Shown one piece after another: positions 53,507-62,116 of a stretch of DNA of 64,000 bases (positions within the stretch are counted from its first letter, which is position 1; each line of letters opens with the position of its first letter). Source of the stretch: Thermoflavimicrobium daqui (GTDB lineage: Bacteria; Bacillota; Bacilli; Thermoactinomycetales; Thermoactinomycetaceae); assembly GCF_003313465.1 (NCBI RefSeq), contig NZ_KZ845665.1, forward strand, positions 372,001 through 436,000. The letters are read 5' to 3'. The notes below the pieces were generated by a model. The model saw nothing but the letters and a program-made list of their open reading frames with translations, ran no database searches and had not been told where the DNA came from. Position numbers and translations under genes: made by a program.

Positions 53507-54802
53507 TTATGAAAGTGAACTCTGAGAAACAATAGAGTTTTTTAAAGGAACACGTTCTATCTTAGCTCCTAGACTACGGAACTTTTCAACAAGTTCTACG
53601 TATCCACGATCTATATGATGTAAGCCAGTTATTGTAGTAGTTCCACTTGCTACTAATCCAGCTAAAATCATAGCAGCGCCAGCTCTTAAATCTGTTGCTT
53701 CTACTTCTGTTCCCATAAGTGGCTTTCCACCCTCAATAAGGGCTGTTTGCCCAGTGACTTTAACAGAGGCCCCCATTCTTCTGAACTCTTCTACATGCAT
53801 AAAGCGATTTTCAAAAACAGTTTCTGTGAGCAGACTATTTCCACTAATTGATAATTGTAAAGCCATCATTTGTGCTTGAAGGTCCGTAGGAAAACCAGGA
53901 TAAGGAAGTGTTTTTACAGTGGTTGGCTTTAGATCATCTTTTGCACTAACATGTATACCTTTTGCTGACTCTAGTAACTGAACTCCCATTTCACGTAATT
54001 TAACTATCAAAGAAGTTAAATGTTCTGATTTGGCCCCTTCTACAAAAACTTCTCCACGAGTAATTGCAGCAGCTATCATATAAGTCCCAGCTTCAATCCG
54101 ATCAGGGATTACTGTATATTCTGTTCCATGTAAAATATCAACTCCATAAATCTGAATGAAAGGTGTTCCAGCACCTTCAATTTTAGCACCCATGGACTTT
54201 AGAAAAATTGCTAAATCTATGATTTCAGGTTCACAAGCGGCATTGACAATTGTGGTTGCACCTTCTGCAAGTGTAGCAGCCATCATTATATTTTGAGTAG
54301 CCCCCACACTTGGAATGTCAAGGTAAACATTGCTTCCCCTTAATTTTTTGGGAACATACCCCTCAACATAACCGTTTTGGATATTAAATTGTGCTCCTAA
54401 TGCTTCTAATCCTTTCAAGTGTTGATCAATTGGACGATTTCCAATTTTGCAACCACCAGGCAAGGCGACTCGAGCATGTTTTTTTCGAGCAAGGAGAGGG
54501 CCTAAAACTGTAACAGATGCTCTCATTTTACTAACTAAATCATATGATGCTTCGGTTAAATCAAAGTCCTCTGCATCAATAACAACTTGATCATTGGATA
54601 GATTTGCATCTATTCCGAGTTTCTTCAGTAATTGGGTAATGATTATTACATCCACTAATGAACTTGGGACATTATCAATAACTGTTTTATTGCGAGTAGC
54701 CAATATAGAAGCTGCAATTAATGGTAAGACCGAATTTTTTGAACCATCGACTTTGACTGTTCCTTTTAATCTTGTTCCACCTTGAACCGTAATTTTATCC
54801 AC
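53507..54802 (-). CDS. murA: UDP-N-acetylglucosamine 1-carboxyvinyltransferase
   Basis: MurA performs the first committed step of peptidoglycan synthesis and is the fosfomycin target. The catalytic Cys118 (ALPGGCKIGNRPIDQHL) is present, so it should be sensitive to that drug. SKNSVLPL, VGATQNIMMAATLAEG and the late LRAGAAMILAGL match the family. 431 residues with a GTG start behind GGAGGG. It is intact inside an otherwise decayed island, probably an accessory copy. Confidence 0.92.
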   Translation of the reverse strand: MDKITVQGGTRLKGTVKVDGSKNSVLPLIAASILATRNKTVIDNVPSSLVDVIIITQLLKKLGIDANLSNDQVVIDAEDFDLTEASYDLVSKMRASVTVLGPLLARKKHARVALPGGCKIGNRPIDQHLKGLEALGAQFNIQNGYVEGYVPKKLRGSNVYLDIPSVGATQNIMMAATLAEGATTIVNAACEPEIIDLAIFLKSMGAKIEGAGTPFIQIYGVDILHGTEYTVIPDRIEAGTYMIAAAITRGEVFVEGAKSEHLTSLIVKLREMGVQLLESAKGIHVSAKDDLKPTTVKTLPYPGFPTDLQAQMMALQLSISGNSLLTETVFENRFMHVEEFRRMGASVKVTGQTALIEGGKPLMGTEVEATDLRAGAAMILAGLVASGTTTITGLHHIDRGYVELVEKFRSLGAKIERVPLKNSIVSQSSLS

Positions 54803-55381
54803 GTTAAGCCCTCCATAATTAATTAGATAATACCAATAAAAATGGTAAAATTTGAAAAAAGTTCATTTCAATACAATATATGCCAAAATGGTATCTAGTG
54901 TGAGTTTGATTTTATGATATAATCTTCTTTCGAATATATGTAGATTGGCACTAGCTGTTTGCTGTATTTTCATGTTTAATCAATTGTTATGGCATACCCT
55001 AAAACGAACTTAACAACCGCTTTTTAGTTTAACGAATTGATTGTATTTTGTAAATGGTATGTATTGTCTATTGCTGTACAAACCTTAGAAGAAGGGTATT
55101 CGATCCCATGAATATTCAACATCCATGGATACACGAGCTAATAAAAGAGAAAGCACCAAAAAAGAGTCTTTAAAATAACAAAGAATCGCTTCTTAAAAAA
55201 CTGTTTTCGGAATGTTTCTTATCAATTAATATCGGAAGATTCGTGTGACATTGTTTATTTATTATCATTAAATATTTAGCGTAATCATGTAATGTGCCCA
55301 CTCGAGAAAGAATAGATTCATTTTTTGTAATATATTAAAATATCCTTATATATGGAGTCGTAATTCTCTCCGATCTGGCCT
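54803..55381. other. Long AT-rich gap
   Basis: No supported gene. A 21-codon frame (MNIQHPWIHELIKEK) at 55108 follows AGAAGGG at poor spacing. Probably decayed sequence. Confidence 0.4.
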
Positions 55382-55669
55382 TTGGAAGCGATGAATGGGA
55401 TCGCCTTGTCCTATATCGGGTTAGATGAACTGTGTATAGCAAAAGAGTGGTTAGAAAGTACTATGCAGGCTTTCCCCAACATGACGCATCTTATTGTGAA
55501 CATGGGAATCTTACTTCAAAAAATGGGATACCATGATGAAGCGATAACATATTTCAAGAAAGCTGTAAAACGTTGTAGCTTTTTACGTGATGCCCGCTTA
55601 GATCAGAAACCTTGTGTCCATCCCTTTTCATCTGTATTGCCAGGAATGAAATATGATTTATTTATTTAG
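55382..55669 (+). pseudogene. TPR-protein relic
   Basis: MNGIALSYIGLDELCIAKEW and LLQKMGYHDEAITYFKKAVK look like two TPR units, after which the frame becomes irregular. No ribosome binding site. Possibly part of a glycosyltransferase-associated TPR protein. Confidence 0.4.
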
Positions 55670-55679
55670 TTAGAATAAT

Positions 55680-56069
55680 ATGATCATTTTCTCAATTCAC
55701 CAACCGACTTATCTAGCATGGGGTGGATATTTCAACAAGATTATGGTGAGTGCTATATACATCATTCTTGATAATGCACAGTTTAACCGTCGATGATTTC
55801 AAAATAGAAATGGAATTATGACTTCGAATCATCCATTTTGGTTAACAGTGCCTGTGAAATATGCTGATCAGGATACAAAAATAAACTCGATTCTTATTGA
55901 TAATTCAAAGCGATGTTGGGTAGATCATCAAAAATCTATTATCATGTCTTATCGGAAATCTCTAGGTCTACCTACTCTTGAAAAATTATTAACTGTTTAC
56001 GAAAGACAATGGACCAAATTAGTAGACTTAAATATAATAACTAAATACCTCCGTTCTTGTGTGAAATAA
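55680..56069 (+). pseudogene. WbqC-family protein, nonsense-mutated
   Basis: MIIFSIHQPTYLAWGGYFNK and ILDNAQFNRR, then TGA at 55794, continue in the same frame with FQNRNGIMTSNHPFWLTVPV and SILIDNSKRCWVDHQKS. This is the WbqC signature with one stop in place of a sense codon. The C-terminal third of the family (about 230 residues) is missing. Relatives sit in surface-polysaccharide clusters. Confidence 0.72.
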
Positions 56070-56252
56070 CTTAAAACAGCATATGATTATGAACATACAT
56101 AAGTTTACAAGGTTTTGTACACAAAAAAAGGAGAAATCCATGATTCCTTCGCTGTACCTCTGTATGTTCAGAAATATACAACTTTGTGAACATACAGATA
56201 AACATCTCGTCACTAATTTATAAGCAAAGGAGAAATGCTATAATAGATGGAA

Positions 56253-56282
56253 ATAAAAAAAGACTGGGGTAATCCCAGTCGC
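56253..56282 (-). terminator. Terminator of the zinc-ribbon gene
   Basis: gactgggattaccccagtc hairpin followed by seven T on the minus strand. Confidence 0.82.
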
Positions 56283-56284
56283 TT

Positions 56285-56413
56285 TTATTTTTCAACCATG
56301 TACACTTTTATTCCTTTCTCTTGGTCAGAGCAGTCTGGACAGATTGGGTCATCCCTTTCAGATTTAAATTCCATACCACACCCATTTGGACAAACCCATT
56401 CTTTCGCTGCCAT
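56285..56413 (-). CDS. Small zinc-ribbon protein, 42 aa
   Basis: The minus-strand frame gives MAAKEWVCPNGCGMEFKSER, then DDPICPDCSDQEKG and VYMVEK: a CPNGC and CPDC pair, a compact zinc ribbon. AAGGAG precedes the ATG by nine bases and a terminator follows. The overlapping plus-strand frame 56247-56447 is its shadow. It may bind nucleic acid; role unknown. Confidence 0.75.
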   Translation of the reverse strand: MAAKEWVCPNGCGMEFKSERDDPICPDCSDQEKGIKVYMVEK

Positions 56414-56443
56414 CCAATCACGCTCCTTAGGAGGTTGTGAGTA

Positions 56444-56950
56444 TTGAAAAAACAAGAAGCATTTATTAAAGGCATTAAACCAGCTTTGTTATGTTCTCAT
56501 ACATATGAACATGATATATTCAAAAAACTTCTTAGTCTAAAATATCCCAACATCATAGAATATGAATTAAAAGACTTTGATAATCCAGATGAAATATTTG
56601 ATCGAGGAACCTTATTCTTTCAAAGCGAAGATATGAAAGAAAAGTACCTCAATGAATCAAAGGGACTTAAAAAGAAATCTAGAGAAGCTATTATTTTACT
56701 AGGAAAGGTATTGGGATACCCACCAATCGCTTGTGAATTCTTTGCCGATTCTGAAAAAGATATAAGCCTAAGGTCTAAAAGAGTAGTGTTTGATTATTAC
56801 GGAATCAGATTTGCTGGAAATATGGATGATCGAGATGAGATATGCAAATGGTTGTGGGAGAATGTGAAAGCTCCACCTGCGGAAGTTAAAATAGAATCCA
56901 GGAACGGGGTACAAATTCAAATAGTTGAGCCAAGCGTAGTTTCTATATAG
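56444..56950 (+). CDS. Hypothetical protein, 168 aa
   Basis: Starts at TTG 56444 behind TAGGAGG, only 30 bases from the divergent zinc-ribbon start. KPALLCSHTYEHDIFKKLLS and LLGKVLGYPPIACEFFADSE suggest a mixed alpha/beta fold. Unrecognised. A C-terminal IQIVEPSVVSI ends it. Confidence 0.65.
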   Translation: MKKQEAFIKGIKPALLCSHTYEHDIFKKLLSLKYPNIIEYELKDFDNPDEIFDRGTLFFQSEDMKEKYLNESKGLKKKSREAIILLGKVLGYPPIACEFFADSEKDISLRSKRVVFDYYGIRFAGNMDDRDEICKWLWENVKAPPAEVKIESRNGVQIQIVEPSVVSI

Positions 56951-57080
56951 ATTTCTACTATTCTCTATGCCCTAATATTACTATTTATAAACTACATAAT
57001 TTCATATATTTATACCCGATTTCCACTATGTAACTGGTTGAAAATCGGGATTTTACATTTTTATCCATTTATCATACCGC

Positions 57081-57425
57081 TTTTGTGTGTATCTCGAATA
57101 TACCCCTATCAGAGTACCTCTTGGATTTTGTCTAGCTTCTAAAAAAGAAGGATGCCCTTATGTAGTGACACCATGTCTGACTTGCCCCAACTTCTGTACC
57201 ACTCCTGACAATCTGTCTGACTTTGAGAGGGAAATTCAGCGTGTTGAAGAGCATATTCAGATGACGCAGAACTATCCGATCTACAATGAGAAGACCAAGT
57301 AACAACTGGATAATCTCATCAAGATTCGAGATCAACTTGCCGAAGGCAAGTCTCATTGGGGAGACAGTGCCAAGAAAGTTCTCTTTGATGCACAAATTAC
57401 TAAAGAAAAGGGTGTATTACAATGA
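57081..57425 (+). pseudogene. Tn554-type tnpB (recombinase) C-terminal remnant
   Basis: VPLGFCLASKKEGCPY, TPCLTCPNFCTTPDNL and DNLIKIRDQLAEG match the cysteine-rich C-terminus of Tn554-family site-specific recombinases. An in-frame TAA (57300-57302) and loss of the catalytic domain make it non-functional. It ends in ATGA overlap with tnpC. Confidence 0.7.
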
Positions 57426-57706
57426 CACATAAGCGTTCAACAGGTGCCATTGTAGCCCTGGCAAAAAAGAAACGTGAAGAAACCGCTCAACAAGTTGAGC
57501 AAGCAATTAAGCAATTGATTAAAAAAAATGAACGAATTAACTTTAACTCTGTCTCCTGCGAAGCAGAGGTCTCTAAGTCTTATCTGTACAGCCACCCAGA
57601 GTTTCGTGAGCGTATTGAAACACTCCGTAAACAACAACAGCAACAGGTCAAATCTCCCAAAGCTGTAAAACGTCAATTATATTTAGGAGAAACAATTCAT
57701 TCATAA
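57422..57706 (+). pseudogene. Tn554-type tnpC (DUF6262), truncated
   Basis: KRSTGAIVALAKKKREETAQ, NFNSVSCEAEVSKSYLYSHP and EFRERIETLRKQQQQQ fit the helix-turn-helix-like accessory protein of Tn554-type elements. The usual coiled-coil C-terminus is replaced by LYLGETIHS. 94 residues. Confidence 0.7.
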
Positions 57707-57764
57707 AATTGCAATTGATGCTTAATTCTAACCGACAAATAGTATTCCTTTTTTATAAGAAACA

Positions 57765-58487
57765 TTATTTGATGTTCCCTTTAATAAATTTATCTGTACT
57801 CATCTGATATGCTTTCAACAACTCATACGGTACTCTTTTCGGTACACCTTTCAACCCTTGATCCTGTTGCTCCCTAATCGCCATCAGTTCCATTATTTCA
57901 GGATGTTTTGGCTTGCGTCTTTTTACTCCAACAGGTTTCGTCCACTCTTCAGAATATAGATCTATTGGTTCCTTAATCACTTGAACGGTTCTGGGATCGA
58001 TATAGACGCGACTCTCTGCCAAGTCGTATACCTCCCATAGCTTGTCTTTTTTCTTGGCTCGTTGAAACATATAAATGGTGTCGGTATCATCATAGTTCCA
58101 TAAGATCGGCAAGCGGAAACTATTTTTAAGTACTACTAAACCGACACGCCAAAGCTTAGGAACGACTGCTGGATGAAGTTCACCAAGTAAGACATCTTTT
58201 TCCCTTAAACATTTACCACAATAATAGCGTTTATGCCAAATGAAGCCAGGATTGACATTGGAGCAACGATAACAGCGTGGTGCTTCAAGATCATCAATTC
58301 CAAAAATGTCATCAGGAGTTTTTATTTTGGTAAGATCAATTGATAAACTTGACTCGTCTCCTTGATAGATGTCAGACGTTAAGTCTTCCGTACTTACTGT
58401 TTCAATCTGAACATCATGTACATGGCTATGGAAGTTATTGGGATTAACTCCAAGCAGACGTGCCAATCCTCGAACTAACAATTCCAT
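57765..58487 (-). CDS. Hypothetical protein with CxxC pair, 240 aa
   Basis: CYRCSNVNPGFIWHKRYYCG and KC form a four-Cys zinc site at about residues 72-93. N-terminal LVRGLARLLGVNPNNFHSHV and a basic region (GVKRRKPKHPEIMELMAIRE) suggest a nucleic-acid-related protein. Not recognised. It is intact and oriented against its neighbours. Confidence 0.6.
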   Translation of the reverse strand: MELLVRGLARLLGVNPNNFHSHVHDVQIETVSTEDLTSDIYQGDESSLSIDLTKIKTPDDIFGIDDLEAPRCYRCSNVNPGFIWHKRYYCGKCLREKDVLLGELHPAVVPKLWRVGLVVLKNSFRLPILWNYDDTDTIYMFQRAKKKDKLWEVYDLAESRVYIDPRTVQVIKEPIDLYSEEWTKPVGVKRRKPKHPEIMELMAIREQQDQGLKGVPKRVPYELLKAYQMSTDKFIKGNIK

Positions 58488-58710
58488 TTTCCTAAATCAC
58501 CCATTATAAGAGATTATAATTTTCTTCTTCCCTTCTTAGTTCCAAAATCACTCTTTTCTTGCGATTTCTTGGACTTTTCTCTCCTTTCGGTGGGGTAGGG
58601 AGGAGTCTAAGCCTACTGATATCAAGAAATCTACATTTTGACATTGTTTTATAATATATATTGGTAGGGGAGGAGTTCCCTAATGATATTGGCCTATTTT
58701 CATTATATTT

Positions 58711-58827
58711 GCTAATGCCCTTGTTGGGGCTAGTAAACCTGATCAAATTCAACAAAGTGTTAAAGCTTCTGGTGTCAACTTAACACAACAAACAATAGAC
58801 AAAATAGATTATATATTATTAAAATAG
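58711..58827 (+). pseudogene. Aldo/keto reductase C-terminal relic
   Basis: ANALVGASKPDQIQQSVKAS and LTQQTIDKIDYILLK are the canonical end of AKR proteins (VGAS-x-P-x-Q). Nothing upstream remains. The minus-strand open frame 58504-58755 is judged noncoding. Confidence 0.6.
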
Positions 58828-58870
58828 TAATTGTTCGATATAAAATTTCTGAATAAAGGGGATTACAAAC

Positions 58871-59308
58871 ATGGCAAAAAATCGCTTCACTGCTCCAGTA
58901 ACTATTCATCTTTTTTTCATTCAGGATGGTAATATTCTTTTGTTACGTCGATTTAATACTGGCTATGAAGATGGAAATTATTCCGTAGTTGCAGGGCATT
59001 TAGATGGAGGAGAAACTGTAATTCAGGCAGCTATCCGTGAGGCAAAAGAGGAAGCAGGGGTTGATCTTAAAGAAGAAAATGTGGAGATTGTTGGAGTAAT
59101 GCATCGGAAAGCTGGCGACGAGCGTGTAGATTTCTTTGCTGTAGTAAAAAATTGGGAAGGAGAAATTCAAAATTTAGAGCCTCATAAATGTGATGACTTG
59201 AGATTTTTTCCCTTGAATGATCTTCCTACCAATATCATTCCATATATTCTACGAGCTATTAACAATTACAAGGAAGATCAATGGTTTGATAGCTTTGGCT
59301 GGAACTAA
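58871..59308 (+). CDS. NUDIX hydrolase
   Basis: The Nudix box is complete: GHLDGGETVIQAAIREAKEE followed by AGV, giving the metal-binding REAKEE. Relatives clean up damaged nucleotides or hydrolyse NDP-x compounds. 145 residues behind AAAGGGGA. It neighbours a nucleoside kinase, which suggests nucleotide metabolism. Confidence 0.9.
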   Translation: MAKNRFTAPVTIHLFFIQDGNILLLRRFNTGYEDGNYSVVAGHLDGGETVIQAAIREAKEEAGVDLKEENVEIVGVMHRKAGDERVDFFAVVKNWEGEIQNLEPHKCDDLRFFPLNDLPTNIIPYILRAINNYKEDQWFDSFGWN

Positions 59309-59370
59309 AAAGTATAAGCCCCTTCGATTTAAATAGTCGAAGGGGTAATTTAAAAAAGGGAAGGTTAAAT

Positions 59371-59989
59371 ATGATTTGCTTTGCGGGTATGTTCGGGATC
59401 GGTAAAACCACATATGCTGCTGTCCTTGGAGAGCATTTAGATAGAAAAGTATACTATGAACCAGTAGATCAAAATCCAGTGTTAGAAATGTTCTACAAAA
59501 ATCCCAAACAATATGCATTTTTATTGCAGATCTATTTTTTATCTAAACGGTTGAAGAATATTAAAAGTGCACAAGGTCATCCTTATGGTATATTAGACCG
59601 AAGTATCTATGAAGATGCTTTAATTGTTGAGGTATTATATGAACTGTAACATATCTTTCGAAGAAAAGATGGCATATAATATGCTTACTTTTGAGTTATT
59701 TACAGAAGATATAGAGCCTGACTTACTAATTTATCTTAGAGGCTCTTTTGAGACTGCATTAAAGCGAATTAAGAAACGAGGACGCGGTTATGAGCAAGAA
59801 GAAAGTAAGATTGAGTATTTTAAGCTCCTTCACAGTCAATATGATAGTTGGATATATAAACAGACTCATTTCCGAGAAATGTTAGTTATTGATGCGGATA
59901 AATATGATATTCTAAAAAATGAAGATAAAAGAGAGGTTCTGGATTTAATAGACCAAAAAATAAAAAAACTAAAAAATAGATATTACTAA
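59371..59989 (+). pseudogene. Deoxynucleoside kinase, frameshifted
   Basis: The first frame has Walker A GMFGIGKTTYA, VYYEPVDQNP, and DRSIYEDALI, then stops at 59649. The +1 frame, entered near 59640, carries MAYNMLTFELF, PDLLIYLRGSFETALKRIKK (lid) and RGRGYEQEE to 59989. A single base loss explains the break. Product would phosphorylate deoxyadenosine or deoxyguanosine. Sequencing error cannot be excluded. Confidence 0.8.
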
Positions 59990-60346
59990 TGCATGCGTAT
60001 ACCAGATGATAAGGTTATTAACCTCTAGATTATAGAATATTTATCATATCAATTTAAATTAAAATATATATTTACCTTTTCGGTTTTGATAATGAGTATA
60101 CTGGCTTACGAAATAAATCCTGACTCTCAAACGAGAATTGGGATTTTCTTTTTGTCTGTAGCTATTATTAGTTGCCTTCTTGAAAAGAACCTTTTATCAG
60201 GTACTTTCACCTTTTTGTAATTCAGTAAGGTTCATTCTATTTATTATAAAAATATATTTATTTAATTAAAATAACAAAACTATATTGACAATATCAGAAT
60301 ATTTAGTTAATATACACACAAGCTAAAGAACAAGGGGGAATCAATT
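59990..60346. other. AT-rich gap
   Basis: No supported gene. A weak aatcc...ggatt hairpin lies near 60114-60152. Confidence 0.4.
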
Positions 60347-60514
60347 ATGAAAAAGAATTTCATTGGAAAACAATTTGGTTGTGTACCAACTTTGGATGTG
60401 GCGCTAGAGAAGTACCTTGGAGAAGAAATTATCAGGTTCGAGGAGCCGGAAAAAAACAAAACGTTCCTATTTACCACTCAAACGGGTACAAAAGGCATAG
60501 CCAAACAGCCGTGA
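60347..60514 (+). CDS. Hypothetical 55-aa frame, possibly truncated
   Basis: A good GGGGGAATCAATT precedes the ATG. It reads MKKNFIGKQFGCVPTLDVAL and EKYLGEEIIRFEEPE, then runs over the integrase relic in another frame (FTTQTGTKG). The first 35 residues look like a real protein start joined to foreign sequence. Confidence 0.45.
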   Translation: MKKNFIGKQFGCVPTLDVALEKYLGEEIIRFEEPEKNKTFLFTTQTGTKGIAKQP

Positions 60515-60564
60515 CGATGGATATATACAGCCATGTATCCCCGATATCCAAGACCACATTTTGA
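60490..60564 (+). pseudogene. Integrase C-terminal relic
   Basis: GHSQTAVTMDIYSHVSPISK is the tyrosine-recombinase box with the nucleophile Tyr, as in the integrase at 46581 but pointing rightward to attR. The 24-base repeat follows it. Confidence 0.6.
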
Positions 60565-60575
60565 CCACGCACTTA
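60552..60575. repeat. 24-base direct repeat near attR
   Basis: Exact copy of 46121-46144. Confidence 0.7.
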
Positions 60576-60686
60576 CGTGAATTTGGGTAAATAAAAGGGA
60601 GCGGTTTGATCTACGAAATCCTGAAAAGTCGCACTAAATTTGGGTTTATTGCACTAAGGTATACTAGAAAGCATAAGCGCATTAGA

Positions 60687-60731
60687 TTGACACGGTAGAG
60701 GTTGCTAGTTCGATCCTAGTACTGCCCACCA
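60687..60731 (+). repeat. attR: duplicate of the tRNA-Val 3' end
   Basis: 44 of 45 bases match the tRNA-Val end; the tRNA 5' part is absent. A terminator aaccccctt/aagggggtt follows at 60735-60762. Confidence 0.88.
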
Positions 60732-60786
60732 GACAACCCCCTTGAATATCAAGGGGGTTTTTATTTGGGAATTTATACCTTTTAGT

Positions 60787-60822
60787 TTAATCAGGCAGAT
60801 CAGACTCTAATTTAAACAACAT
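60787..60822 (-). CDS. Micro-ORF encoding MLFKLESDLPD
   Basis: 11 codons behind AAGGAGAG. Close relative of 46301 with Leu replacing Pro in the core. Confidence 0.4.
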   Translation of the reverse strand: MLFKLESDLPD

Positions 60823-60898
60823 ATCATTCTCTCCTTATCTACGTATTATGTGTTTGAAGGATCTCTAATTATCTAATTACCTTAGAAGTCCATACTTT

Positions 60899-60937
60899 TT
60901 AGTTATCAGGTGGATCAGGCTCAAATTTAAACAACAT
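60899..60937 (-). CDS. Micro-ORF encoding MLFKFEPDPPDN
   Basis: 12 codons behind AAGGAGAG with the same leader as 60787. D-P-P-D core. Confidence 0.42.
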   Translation of the reverse strand: MLFKFEPDPPDN

Positions 60938-60960
60938 ATCATTCTCTCCTTACCTACATA

Positions 60961-60990
60961 TTATGTGCTAGGTGAAGCACCAATCATCAT
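60961..60990 (-). CDS. Micro-ORF encoding MMIGASPST
   Basis: 9 codons behind AAGAGGTGAT. The opening MMIG equals the 46195 peptide, but the D-P-P core is lost. A TATAAA lies just upstream on this strand. Confidence 0.35.
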   Translation of the reverse strand: MMIGASPST

Positions 60991-61191
60991 ATCACCTCTT
61001 TTATAGTTTAATTTTACCCCGGATCAGAATAATCAAATCATTTTGTTAAAGTAGTAGATTTATACTAATTATACTATATTTTTCTATGATAAATAAAAAT
61101 CTTCATCAAAAGTGTTTGATATTTCTAGTGAAATTTACATTTTTTTCATTAAAAATTAATCATAGTATGATAAAAATAGAACAATTAACTT

Positions 61192-61447
61192 CGTTGCCGG
61201 GAAGCAAAGAGGCAAAGCAGATCACCGTCACCTCTGGCCAGAAATGTTTTGGATTATACGGGATCTTAAGCTTACTTGGGTGCTTGGAGAGAATGTTACT
61301 GGAATCATCAAGTTGGCACTCGATGATATGTTATCTGACTTGGAAAGTGAAGGCTAAATCTCCGGGCGTTGGTATTTACAGCTTGTGCCGTCGGTGCGTC
61401 TCACCGAAGGCAAAGAGTCTTCATTGTTGACGAACGCCATTAGGTTC
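61192..61447 (+). pseudogene. C5 cytosine methyltransferase relic
   Basis: AGKQRGKADHRHLWPEMFW, then WVLGENVTGI (the ENV motif) and LALDDMLSDLESEG end at a stop. A shifted frame continues with ACAVGASHRRQRVFIVDERH, the next conserved block. A truncated, frameshifted phage-type Dcm gene. Confidence 0.72.
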
Positions 61448-61621
61448 AGTCTAACATTGTCACAACGCACCAAGAAAGCAAATCGACGGTGAGCCGATTT
61501 TTATTTAAGTATCCATATTAATGCTGGTGGTAGTATTGGTTGAGAATCTTATAGTTATAGTGGGGATTATTCGACCAAGTATTGTACGCTTGTACTTCAA
61601 AATTTACTACATGGTAGCATC

Positions 61622-61824
61622 ATGGAAAAACTATCCTTTTTTAAGGATCGTAAGCCACAGCAGCAAGATCTCATGTTTGTCGCGAAACCAACATGCCTGC
61701 ACTTTTAACTGAAAATGGGTTTATTGATTGTTTGAAAGACTTGGCTATTTTGAGAGATCCAATGAATGTTATACAGATTGCGAGAGCTCATATTTCAGCA
61801 CTTGATAAAATATGGTCTCCCTAA
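61622..61824 (+). pseudogene. 'ENGFID' protein (copy 3), frameshifted
   Basis: Frame one (61622-61708) reads MEKLSFFKDRKPQQQDLMFV. The overlapping frame from ATG 61693 reads MPALLTENGFIDCLKDLAIL and IARAHISALDKIWSP. Joined, they give the most complete copy of the small protein also seen at 47261 and 49321. Confidence 0.5.
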
Positions 61825-61871
61825 AATAATCATGTTGGGACTCTTTTCTATCAAAAAATAGAGTTTCAAAT

Positions 61872-61914
61872 AAAAGACGAACCTAGTCAGTCAATTTACT
61901 GGTTCGTCTTTTTT
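61872..61914. terminator. Hairpin terminator
   Basis: aaaagacgaacc / ggttcgtctttttt. Confidence 0.82.
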
Positions 61915-62031
61915 AATTCTAAAATACTAATAATATGGGCAGAGATAAACAATATTTCTAAAAATCATGGGTTTCCCTCTTTTTATGTTCCATTTTTAAG
62001 CCTGTCACTAGGATCTTGGTTAACTAGATAA

Positions 62032-62072
62032 AATCCAACCCTTCTTATAATTAAAAGTAGGGTTGGATTAAG
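62032..62072 (-). terminator. Terminator after receptor-peptide unit
   Basis: aatccaaccct / agggttggatt with a T-rich tail on the minus strand, 45 bases after the micro-ORF. Confidence 0.75.
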
Positions 62073-62116
62073 TATTTTGAATAAATAATGATTTCGATAA
62101 AGAGGTAGACTGTCTG

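Larger units (their letters stand above)
46006..60731. mobile_element. Degraded genomic island inserted in tRNA-Val
   Basis: Bounded by a 45-base direct repeat of the tRNA-Val 3' end (46006-46050 and 60687-60731, one mismatch). A tyrosine integrase remnant lies next to the left end and an integrase C-terminal remnant next to the right end. No relaxase, replication or capsid genes are seen. Many genes inside are truncated, so it is probably no longer mobile. Confidence 0.85.

Noticed and set aside
56247-56447. 66-residue plus-strand protein
   Set aside because: The minus strand encodes a two-CxxC-type zinc ribbon with ribosome binding site and terminator in the same place.
58504-58755. 83-residue minus-strand protein
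   Set aside because: No ribosome binding site, poor composition, and it overlaps the aldo/keto reductase relic on the other strand.
60687-60731. A fifth tRNA gene
   Set aside because: Only the 3' part of tRNA-Val is present; the acceptor 5' strand and D arm are missing, so it is an attachment-site duplicate.
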